Below are positions 14,401 to 20,933 of a stretch of 34,933 bases of DNA, one piece after another (positions within the stretch are counted from its first letter, which is position 1; each line of letters starts with the position of its first letter). Origin of the DNA: a virus; the IMG/VR virus record IMGVR_UViG_3300047551_000818, positions 1 through 34,933 of that record. The stretch is one strand, 5' to 3'. A model generated the notes under the pieces. That model was not told the origin of the DNA. It saw only the letters and a program-made list of their open reading frames with translations, and searched no databases. A program made the translations under genes and the position numbers.

Positions 14401-15085
14401 TGAACATTTCCTCCATGTCGAAATTACGTTCCTTGCGACGCTTGTACACTTCACCGTCCACACCGTACATTTCTGCGTTCTCGTTACGGGCGTGGAGGGT
14501 ATCCCACGGCTCACTCGTCCACTGGTGCTGAATAATGCAGATGTCACAACGGCGCAGTTTGCCCAGTGCTGCACATACCTGGGTCTGCTCGTTGTCGCAG
14601 TACAGGGACTTGTATTCTGGATTGTAAATGTATCCAAACTTCTTGTACAGCGGGAACCCCATGACCGTAAGGGTCATCAGGGGATCTTCCTTTGGACGCA
14701 GCCCGTCCCAAAACTTGATTGCTCCGTCAAAGTCAGGAAATGACTGTTCAAATGCGGCAAAGATGTAGTCATCGTAGCCCATGACCACAGGAACCATGTC
14801 GTCCGAGGCTAGCATGAGAACATCGCCGTCTTCTCCTTCAAGGTTCGCGTTGCACGCCTCAATCTTGCTCTTGGAATGCCCGTAGCACCACCTGATGTTC
14901 GCGTTCATGGCACGGGTAGTAAGCCACTCTTCCATTTGCGGATTGTTCATGGTGGGATCGTCCAAATCCATGCTGACCACAAAACGCACATCGTGCCGTC
15001 CACCAAGGAAGGTCAGGTATCGACTGAATACAGACTTAAATTTTTCGGGACGGTTACGAGTAGGGAACTTGATCACTAGTTTCAT
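14381..15085 (-). CDS. GT2-like glycosyltransferase
   Basis: 234 residues from ATG 15085 (GGAG 6 nt upstream). MKLVIKFPTRNRPEKF is the start of a GT-A domain, SMDLDDPTM carries the first Asp cluster, and LMLASDDMVPV the DxD-like SDD. An HQWTSEPWDTLH stretch near the C-terminus could be the acceptor side. Proteins of this kind are common in T4-like marine phages, usually annotated only as glycosyltransferase or hypothetical. Confidence 0.7.
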   Translation of the reverse strand: MKLVIKFPTRNRPEKFKSVFSRYLTFLGGRHDVRFVVSMDLDDPTMNNPQMEEWLTTRAMNANIRWCYGHSKSKIEACNANLEGEDGDVLMLASDDMVPVVMGYDDYIFAAFEQSFPDFDGAIKFWDGLRPKEDPLMTLTVMGFPLYKKFGYIYNPEYKSLYCDNEQTQVCAALGKLRRCDICIIQHQWTSEPWDTLHARNENAEMYGVDGEVYKRRKERNFDMEEMFNASASK

Positions 15086-15096
15086 TGTATTCTCCT

Positions 15097-15870
15097 TCAC
15101 TTGGACAGAACTAAAATTCCACAACCATTCCACCATCCGTATTTATTTCCTCTTCCATCTATACTCATGGTGTTGTTGTTTAGGGGCATACCCACATGAA
15201 ACAAAACTTTGAGGTTTAGATCATTGATAGCATCGAGTGTCTGCTTTCTCAATCTACTTCCAGAGTCACCGTTTGGATTTGGTGTGTTACTAAACCAATC
15301 GTCTACGATGAACACAAATTGATCTGACATTGACTCGTAGAAATGAGTAAGTGAGCGATATACATTTCTATCGTCACCTCCGTCATTTCCTCCATCACAG
15401 AAATACACATCTACTCCACTTATGCCATGATCTGATGGAACAACATCAAAACAATCTTTGTTAATGACTACAGGGGGTCTATCCTTTATAAAGAAGTTCC
15501 AGTTCTTGTGAAATTGTCGCTCTGTTTCTCCGTTATTGCCCCATTCAGACCAGTTGTCGATCAGCCAGTGTTTTTGCACATGACCATTGTTGTACAAAGC
15601 AGATATGGCGGTAGAACCAGTCCAACATCCAACTTCAAGATAGGATTGAACATCAGGACTACTCATCAAATTATTGATGAAGTTTCTATACATCATACCA
15701 GACATACCTTGCATGGATAGTATAGACGGTTCCAATCTGGTATTGTAGTAGTGCTGCTCTAGACTGTCCTCATCAACGAAAATAATCTGTTTATTTTCGG
15801 GTTGATCTGTGCCAGTCAGATTGTTTAACGCAGAACGAACAGCAAGAACGAGTTTATCACCTTTGGTCAT
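15097..15870 (-). CDS. Class I SAM-dependent methyltransferase-like protein
   Basis: 257 residues. YLEVGCWTGSTAISALYNN near 78-96 is SAM-binding motif I, HWLIDNWSEW motif II, VDVYFCDGGND a TylF-like acidic motif, and FIVDDWF a further acidic strand. It resembles TylF/macrocin-type O-methyltransferases acting on sugars. ATG 15870 has AAAGGA about 8 nt upstream. It is the first gene of the glycan cassette after regA, separated from it by only 15 bp. Confidence 0.68.
   Translation of the reverse strand: MTKGDKLVLAVRSALNNLTGTDQPENKQIIFVDEDSLEQHYYNTRLEPSILSMQGMSGMMYRNFINNLMSSPDVQSYLEVGCWTGSTAISALYNNGHVQKHWLIDNWSEWGNNGETERQFHKNWNFFIKDRPPVVINKDCFDVVPSDHGISGVDVYFCDGGNDGGDDRNVYRSLTHFYESMSDQFVFIVDDWFSNTPNPNGDSGSRLRKQTLDAINDLNLKVLFHVGMPLNNNTMSIDGRGNKYGWWNGCGILVLSK
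15140..15147 (-). promoter_or_regulatory. Late-promoter-like octamer (AATAAATA)
   Basis: One mismatch to TATAAATA on the minus strand, inside the 3' end of the methyltransferase gene and 55 nt before the GT2-like ATG at 15085. It may be chance in AT-rich coding sequence. Confidence 0.25.
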
Positions 15871-15885
15871 TACGAATATTTCCTT

Positions 15886-16320
15886 TCACTCTTTGGGTCT
15901 TGAGCCTTTGCTCTTCCCTATGTGGTATTTAGGGCACAGTTCCCAGTCTCCCTTTTCTTTGTGGGGAAGGATCTTTATTTTGCTGATGGGAACCTTGTTT
16001 ACTACCTTCTCTTTGTCCACAATCGCAAGCAGCCCCCACTCTTCAAGCAGTCCCGCAATGGTGTTACGGCGGCTCAAGTCTTCAGGGGTGATGGATGTGG
16101 GCAGATCGTCAAGTGCAAACATCTCCTTGAAGTGGACAATGTAGTACTTGCCCTTCTTGTGCAGAATGTGGCACGACTGCCACAGTTTCTTTTCAGTCTT
16201 GGAAGACACGCCGATTCGCGTAAGCGTTTCCCGTATCTTCAAAAAATCGTCAGGCTTTGTTAATGTCACCTCTAGTAGGTCTGACGGCTCTAGCGTGACG
16301 TAGCGTTCTTCTTGTTCCAT
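15886..16320 (-). CDS. regA: RegA translational repressor of early genes
   Basis: 144 residues, close match to T4 RegA: KPDDFLKIRETLTRIG, QSCHILHKKGKYYIVHFKEMF and RRNTIAGLLEEWGL line up over most of the protein. RegA binds start regions of early phage mRNAs and blocks ribosome entry. It has an extra 15 or so residues at the N-terminus compared with T4 (MEQEERYVTLEPSDLLEV before the usual start). In T4, regA follows 62 and is followed by gene 43; here the first position is kept and the second is replaced by the glycan cassette. Confidence 0.95.
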   Translation of the reverse strand: MEQEERYVTLEPSDLLEVTLTKPDDFLKIRETLTRIGVSSKTEKKLWQSCHILHKKGKYYIVHFKEMFALDDLPTSITPEDLSRRNTIAGLLEEWGLLAIVDKEKVVNKVPISKIKILPHKEKGDWELCPKYHIGKSKGSRPKE

Positions 16321-16360
16321 GCTGTGCTCACTCCCTGTGAATTTTGAACAGACACGGAAC

Positions 16361-16368
16361 TATTTAGT
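16361..16368 (-). promoter_or_regulatory. Late-promoter-like octamer before regA (ACTAAATA)
   Basis: Minus-strand ACTAAATA in the 48-bp gap between genes 62 and regA, sharing the TAAATA core of the late element. The identical octamer occurs at 32038-32045 before the gp68-like gene. Confidence 0.3.
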
Positions 16369-16761
16369 CTATTTGCCCTTTCCACCCTTTCGCGTTTGCT
16401 CCAGGATCCACTCCACTTCGGCTTCACTCAACACAACCAGTGCTTCCCGTGCCTTACGGGACGAAAACCCGTAGTACTCAACCAAAGCGGCTACACGGGC
16501 GTCCTCCTCCCGTTTCAACCACTTGGAGAACCGTTTGCGGGGACGCACTGCACCCCGCAGGAAGTCAAAGTGCATTTTTGAATCCAAGTGGGGGCGGGTG
16601 TTCATCTCGTTCGCGGCGAACAGCGTGTCGGGGAAATACGACAGGCATCGGGTCACCACAAACGGGGGGTATGACTGCTTGGTGTACGACTCGCTCTCGT
16701 CCAAGAGCGGTTCCTTGTTCACATTGATGGCATTCAAATAATCAGTCAGTTGGTAGGTCAT
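16369..16761 (-). CDS. 62: Clamp-loader small subunit (gp62)
   Basis: 130 residues, shorter than T4 gp62 (187) as in other marine T4-like phages. DYLNAINVNKEPLLDE, FVVTRCLSYFPDTLFAANEMN and FDFLRGAVRPRKRFSKWLK match that family. With gp44 it forms the complex that loads the gp45 clamp on DNA. The C-terminal part is basic and ends in GGKGK. Its ATG overlaps the stop of the inserted endonuclease as ATGA, where the gene 44 stop would normally be. Confidence 0.85.
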   Translation of the reverse strand: MTYQLTDYLNAINVNKEPLLDESESYTKQSYPPFVVTRCLSYFPDTLFAANEMNTRPHLDSKMHFDFLRGAVRPRKRFSKWLKREEDARVAALVEYYGFSSRKAREALVVLSEAEVEWILEQTRKGGKGK

Positions 16762-17159
16762 ACAGATTCCTGAAGAAATTCATCAAGTACACCCTTGAAC
16801 TTGCACTGCACGATCTTCTCAACGCATTCCTGTTTCACAATATCATCACAGTTATTGAATCCGTAGTTCTCAAACCGTGTACTGATACAGATATTGTCGG
16901 GAGTGTAATCTTTATTGTTGTCCAACCTATCCAAACTTGGTGCTAAAGGATAGTGTTTCCTAAAAACATCATTAGGATCAATAGGAATACCCAACCACTT
17001 GCTCTTTCCCTTTTGCTGTATGAAAACTCTCTCAACATCTTTCCAAGTAATAGTAAACTCTTTCACTCTGCGATTTATGCCCACCTTTTGATGCTTTTTG
17101 TTCCACCCATTTTGTGCGCCTTTAGCATTAGAAAGAATCAGCCTATAAGGGTTTCTCAC
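16758..17159 (-). CDS. HNH-type endonuclease inserted between genes 44 and 62
   Basis: 133 residues. The central pattern IPIDPND...YPLAPSLDRLDNNKDYTPDNI is typical of small phage HNH-type nucleases that carry SxDRxDxxKxYTxxN. The start is taken at GTG 17159, which overlaps the gene 44 TGA (GTGA) and has GGAG 11 nt before it; an in-frame GTG at 17171 is possible. It is more AT-rich and Lys/Asn-rich than genes 44 and 62. Its last 15 residues begin with CKFK, the same four residues that end gp44, because of the 14-bp repeat. Free-standing homing endonuclease is the best reading. Confidence 0.72.
   Translation of the reverse strand: MRNPYRLILSNAKGAQNGWNKKHQKVGINRRVKEFTITWKDVERVFIQQKGKSKWLGIPIDPNDVFRKHYPLAPSLDRLDNNKDYTPDNICISTRFENYGFNNCDDIVKQECVEKIVQCKFKGVLDEFLQESV
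16794..16807. repeat. 14-bp direct repeat, copy 2 (near 3' end of the inserted endonuclease)
   Basis: Plus-strand CTTGAACTTGCACT, identical to 17159-17172 and 365 bp from it in the same orientation. It marks the far boundary of the inserted endonuclease block. Confidence 0.85.
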
Positions 17160-18109
17160 TTGAACTTGCACTCCATCATCAACTGAACCATGCAGGCAGT
17201 CAGGTTGATTTCTGCGTCTGCCACAAACGCCGCCTTGTACTGGTAGTCCGCAAGAATAAGAATGGCTTGGGGAATGGATCCACTTTCAAGGTTCTCGTAC
17301 AGCCCGTCGTACACCGCACGGAACACCCTAGACTGGTCGTTGTCAAGATTCTCCACAACCCACTTGCGAACCCCTGCAAAGTCCTTGCCCTTCATGGACT
17401 TAACCAAGCCCTTGATCTGCAAGTCACCAAGGGTCTGTAGGATGCCCACATCAATCTTGCCCGACGCTGCGTACCTCTGCAATTCATTCAAGGTACGGCG
17501 GAAGTCAGGGAAGTGCTTGGACACCAGTTGAGCAACCACCTTTTGGTCGTACTCCACTCCCTCGGACTTGAGAATTTGCTCTGCCCGCTTCAGGAACTGC
17601 GTTGCCATCTGCGGCTTTTCCTTTTGCGGAATCCTAAAGTCAATACAGGTGCATCGGGAGTGCAGCGGCTCAATCACCCTGTTCTTGAAATTACAAGTCA
17701 GAATGAAGCGGCAGTTTGCAGCAAACTCCTCAATAAAGCCACGGAGCGCGGGTTGCGTGGACTGGGCGTTAGAGTAGTCAAATTCGTCTAGGATGACTAC
17801 CTTCTTCACGCCTTCGGTAAGACTGACCGTGGACGCAAACTGCCGTATCTTCGTGCGGAGGGTGTCAATGTTTCCGTCCTCCGAGCAGTTTACCATGATC
17901 CAGTCACAACCAAGGTCGTTGCATAGTGCCTTGGCTACCGATGTCTTGCCTACCCCTGCTCCTCCCGAAAGGAGCAGGTTCTGCGCTTCCCCGCGCTCCA
18001 CCATCTGGGCGAACGCTTCTGCCGTTTCAGTGGGCAGAATACATTCACCAACACTCTGTGGTCGATACTTCTCACACCACAGACCTTTCACCGCTTCGTT
18101 CGTAGTCAC
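17156..18109 (-). CDS. 44: Clamp-loader large subunit, AAA+ ATPase (gp44)
   Basis: 317 residues from GTG 18109, which has GAGG 7 nt upstream; TTG 18115 is the alternative. EKYRPQSVGECILP at the N-terminus, Walker A GGAGVGKT at 49-56, Walker B VVILDEFD, and the arginine-finger SRC motif (LHSRCTC) are all present. It ends in ECKFK, at the same place as T4 gp44 ends (T4 total 319), so the inserted gene next door does not truncate the AAA+ core or collar domain. It loads the sliding clamp with gp62. Confidence 0.95.
   Translation of the reverse strand: MTTNEAVKGLWCEKYRPQSVGECILPTETAEAFAQMVERGEAQNLLLSGGAGVGKTSVAKALCNDLGCDWIMVNCSEDGNIDTLRTKIRQFASTVSLTEGVKKVVILDEFDYSNAQSTQPALRGFIEEFAANCRFILTCNFKNRVIEPLHSRCTCIDFRIPQKEKPQMATQFLKRAEQILKSEGVEYDQKVVAQLVSKHFPDFRRTLNELQRYAASGKIDVGILQTLGDLQIKGLVKSMKGKDFAGVRKWVVENLDNDQSRVFRAVYDGLYENLESGSIPQAILILADYQYKAAFVADAEINLTACMVQLMMECKFK
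17159..17172. repeat. 14-bp direct repeat, copy 1 (3' end of gene 44)
   Basis: Plus-strand CTTGAACTTGCACT covering the last codons of gene 44 (ECKFK). Identical to 16794-16807. Confidence 0.85.
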
Positions 18110-18111
18110 GA

Positions 18112-18822
18112 TCAAGCCTCGTAAGAGGAGTCTCCGTTCAGGGCAATCCAGTACGTCAGGGGTTCATTCTTGTTTGTAAAGCAACTCACAATCTTTTGGG
18201 AAATGGAAACACGATAATCGCCTTGAAGAATCTTGAGATTGTCAACATCAAAGATGAACTCAAAGGTTGCACCCGATGTGTTGTCACCAACCTCAAGCGA
18301 ATAGAAGTTGCTTGTGGTGTCGCTCTTGTCCACCACGGCTAGTTCAATCTTGCTGCCGTCTTCAGACGAACGCACACAAAGGTGCTGAACCTGAAGCACA
18401 GACGCGGCTTTCATTACTTCCGCAAAATCCTTTGCCTTCAGGTCAAACTCCACCACCGCAGTAGGCATGGTGATGCGCTTGTTTGTGGAAGTCACGAGAT
18501 TTTGTGCACAGTAGTAATACCGCACACTGGATCCCCCGCTCTTCACCGTGACAAAGTTCTCGTCAAAGATAAAGTCAGGATCCTTGAACAGACTCACCGT
18601 GCCAAGAAACTTGTTCAAGTCCCAAATGGCAAACTGGCGAGGGAAAGTCTCGTCCACACGGGCTTCGGCAAGAATGTTCTTCGTGGACGAAAGGGTAGTC
18701 AGCAGATTACCCTCGTTCACTAGAATTCCTGAATTGATGGTCGAGAAGTTCTTGAGGATGTCCAAGGTTCGCTTGGAAATCTTCACTCCGGTTTCACTCT
18801 TCGTCTTCATAGTCATAGTCAT
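18112..18822 (-). CDS. 45: Sliding clamp / DNA polymerase processivity factor (gp45)
   Basis: 236 residues; T4 gp45 is 228. ISKRTLDILKNFSTINSGI matches the T4 N-terminus, and FAIWDLNKFLGTVSLF and FEFIFDVDNLKILQGDYRVSIS match the two-domain clamp fold. It encircles DNA as a trimer, tethers the polymerase, and in T4 also activates late transcription with gp55 and gp33. I chose ATG 18822 because AAAGGA lies 8 nt before it; ATG codons at 18816 and 18810 follow in frame. It overlaps the small upstream gene by 29 bp. Confidence 0.93.
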   Translation of the reverse strand: MTMTMKTKSETGVKISKRTLDILKNFSTINSGILVNEGNLLTTLSSTKNILAEARVDETFPRQFAIWDLNKFLGTVSLFKDPDFIFDENFVTVKSGGSSVRYYYCAQNLVTSTNKRITMPTAVVEFDLKAKDFAEVMKAASVLQVQHLCVRSSEDGSKIELAVVDKSDTTSNFYSLEVGDNTSGATFEFIFDVDNLKILQGDYRVSISQKIVSCFTNKNEPLTYWIALNGDSSYEA

Positions 18823-18979
18823 CACGCAGATCCTTTCTTCCTGCATTTAAATCGTCCACAATGTCTTTCAGGTGCTTCTTTTCCTCTGAACGACGCGCAC
18901 TCTTGTGCTTTCTTTCAACACTCTTCCACGCCTTCTTTGCGCGAGTGTCTGTTTCCGATCTCCATTCTTTGTTACTCAT
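18794..18979 (-). CDS. Small highly charged protein of unknown function
   Basis: 61 residues, about half of them charged: a basic first half (WKSVERKHKSARRSEEKKH) and an acidic tail (DDYDYEDEE). ATG 18979 overlaps the rnh stop as TGATG and has GGAG 7 nt upstream, which supports translation. Position between rnh and 45 suggests a replication accessory, but I recognise no family. Confidence 0.65.
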   Translation of the reverse strand: MSNKEWRSETDTRAKKAWKSVERKHKSARRSEEKKHLKDIVDDLNAGRKDLRDDYDYEDEE

Positions 18980-19827
18980 CAGAAGTCTCCAATGTCCTCC
19001 ATAAGGTTGCGAAGCCCGTTCTCTATCATGTAGTCGAGAATCTTACCTCTGCTAGGGGTAAAGGGCATATTCCATTCGTGTTCGATTTTTTCAACCTGCT
19101 TGGACGGCAAGTTAAGCAAATCAATCAGCGTCTCGTTGCGATTCCACGCAATCCGATACTTTTCCTGAACGTGTCCGTTCTCGCGGATGAACTCCATTAG
19201 TTCCTTCATACGCTTTCCCGTGAGAGGGTGCTGACGCTTGCCGTCTGTGACAAGACAATCGTCGTCTGAAAGAATGTTCGGAACACCGTCCGACGAGTCG
19301 CCCTTGATAATGTGTTCCATCAAGAACTGCTTGGGATTCTCTACTTCCACAAATTTCTTTTGTAGCGGCGAGTACTGTGCCACCCCAGGAAAGATGTGGA
19401 GTTGAGAGAAGTCCTTGTCTCCGCTCAAGATGAGTACCTTTTCGGTTTGGTAGTACCGCTTTGCAAGGTACGCAATAATGTCGTCCGCTTCGCACCCGCT
19501 CACAGCAATGGTGCGATACGGAAACACTTCCTTGATTTCGTCGCGCACGGTGTTCAGGATACGGTAGAACTCGTCCCACTTGGCTTGATCGTCCTTGCGA
19601 GTCTGACGGCGATTGGCTTTGTACAACGGAAAGAATTCGCGCCGCCACGACTGTCCCGAGTCATTACAGATCACCAGTTCACCGTACTCACGATGAAACT
19701 TCTTGCGATAAGTTCGGTACGTGTTCAGCACTATGTGCCGCACCAAACGCTCATCAATCTGTCCAACGTCTCGCTCTTGTGCAAAGATGGAGGACATGAG
19801 TACCTGCGAGTTGTCAACTAGAATCAT
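18979..19827 (-). CDS. rnh: RNase H / 5'-3' exonuclease of the FEN family (T4 Rnh)
   Basis: 282 residues from ATG 19827, which overlaps the upstream TGA as ATGA. Metal-binding motifs in order: MILVDNSQ, CNDSGQSWRREFFPLYKANR, SGCEADDIIAYLAK and LILSGDKDFSQL, then KGDSSDGVPN at the helix-hairpin-helix region. In T4 this enzyme removes RNA primers and short DNA from lagging-strand fragments. Length is close to T4 Rnh (305). Its place beside 46/47 and 45/44 fits the T4-like replication order. Confidence 0.92.
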   Translation of the reverse strand: MILVDNSQVLMSSIFAQERDVGQIDERLVRHIVLNTYRTYRKKFHREYGELVICNDSGQSWRREFFPLYKANRRQTRKDDQAKWDEFYRILNTVRDEIKEVFPYRTIAVSGCEADDIIAYLAKRYYQTEKVLILSGDKDFSQLHIFPGVAQYSPLQKKFVEVENPKQFLMEHIIKGDSSDGVPNILSDDDCLVTDGKRQHPLTGKRMKELMEFIRENGHVQEKYRIAWNRNETLIDLLNLPSKQVEKIEHEWNMPFTPSRGKILDYMIENGLRNLMEDIGDF

Positions 19828-20933
19828 TGCTGTACCTGTAGAATGAGGCAGTGCTTGTTGATACGACCGTTTGCCTCTGCGGTCTTTGTTTTCACACCAT
19901 TCAAATACCGAACCGCTGCGGAGAAAGTCTTGCGGCATCCACCTTCGTTCATCAGGAACTCTTGTGGCTTACGCACGGTTTTCTCAAACGACTTGCCTGT
20001 GTCCCAACCGTAGACAGTAGACCCCTTCACGTGGAGTCCTGCCTTTGGTTCCACCGCTACAAACACGGTTGCCTTGTTGTTCTTGGTGTTGAACACAATG
20101 AGTCCTTGTGAACCAATCATACTAGCAGGCGGCACAGAAGCAACTCCAAACTGGTCACTTTTGGGCATAAACTTTAGCCCACGAACTTGGTGCTCCGGTG
20201 GCTTGACTTTGCGCTTCCGAGGCTTCCGTACTTGCTTCAGCAGCCCCATTCGGTCACGCATTATTTGAACAGCGGATTCAAATACTCCAACCGCTTGCTT
20301 CAGGTGCTTTGGTTTGAAATATGAGTACCCCTCCACTAGATCAGGGTCTGTCTCGTCCAGTGCTGCCCGTAGATCCACAGCCGTCCGCAGCAGGCGGTCA
20401 CGAATCACCGCAGCGATGGGTCCGGTCATTTCCGTGTTACGCACCCACCGCGTTAGGGGTTCTTCCTTTGCCTTGCCTGAAGTAATTGTGTTAACGGTGT
20501 CGTCAATCACAGGCTCTAGAACCGTCAGGAGGGCGTTTGCCTTTGCCTGAATCCGTTCCTGCACATTGGGTCGGTCTGCCCCCTCGGAAGCCGCTGGCGT
20601 TGCTTCCCTAGCCTCTGCTAGCAGTTCCCCCATCCACTTGTCCATCTGCTCCTGCTGGGCAGGGGAGAACGGGAAACCACGGCTGTGGAGACGGCAATAC
20701 GGAGCCAGTATCCGTAGGGTAGACTTGCTGCCTCGGTGACACACCCGTGCCCCGTCCTTGTCCCCTCGGGTTTTAAGATATTCGGCAACCCACTCCTTTG
20801 CCTGTGGGAACTTGAAATTTTCCCTGTACCAGTACAAGCACTTGTCCAGTACAGAATCCAATTCCTCGCGGGTGGAGTCGGTAGGGAACAGAGGTTCGGA
20901 CAGGAGGCGTTGCCGTGACGATTGACGAGTCAT
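19824..20933 (-). CDS. Conserved phage protein of unknown function in the replication block
   Basis: 369 residues from ATG 20933, overlapping the gp46 stop as ATGA; an ATG three codons earlier is possible and neither has a clear ribosome site. A helical N-terminal region holds TREELDSVLDKCLYWYRENF, the middle is acidic and helical, and a basic stretch KPRKRKVKPPEHQ (about 240) precedes a C-terminal domain with repeated Thr/Lys and GWDTGKSFEKTVRKPQEFL. I do not recognise it. The basic linker suggests DNA or RNA contact. Located between 46 and rnh, it is probably expressed with the replication proteins. Confidence 0.75.
   Translation of the reverse strand: MTRQSSRQRLLSEPLFPTDSTREELDSVLDKCLYWYRENFKFPQAKEWVAEYLKTRGDKDGARVCHRGSKSTLRILAPYCRLHSRGFPFSPAQQEQMDKWMGELLAEAREATPAASEGADRPNVQERIQAKANALLTVLEPVIDDTVNTITSGKAKEEPLTRWVRNTEMTGPIAAVIRDRLLRTAVDLRAALDETDPDLVEGYSYFKPKHLKQAVGVFESAVQIMRDRMGLLKQVRKPRKRKVKPPEHQVRGLKFMPKSDQFGVASVPPASMIGSQGLIVFNTKNNKATVFVAVEPKAGLHVKGSTVYGWDTGKSFEKTVRKPQEFLMNEGGCRKTFSAAVRYLNGVKTKTAEANGRINKHCLILQVQQ

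Noticed and set aside
13762-14637. Extended start of the GT2 gene at 14637
   Set aside because: The extra 79 codons overlap the upstream GT2-like gene and are low-complexity; ATG 14400 has a strong GGAGGAA site.
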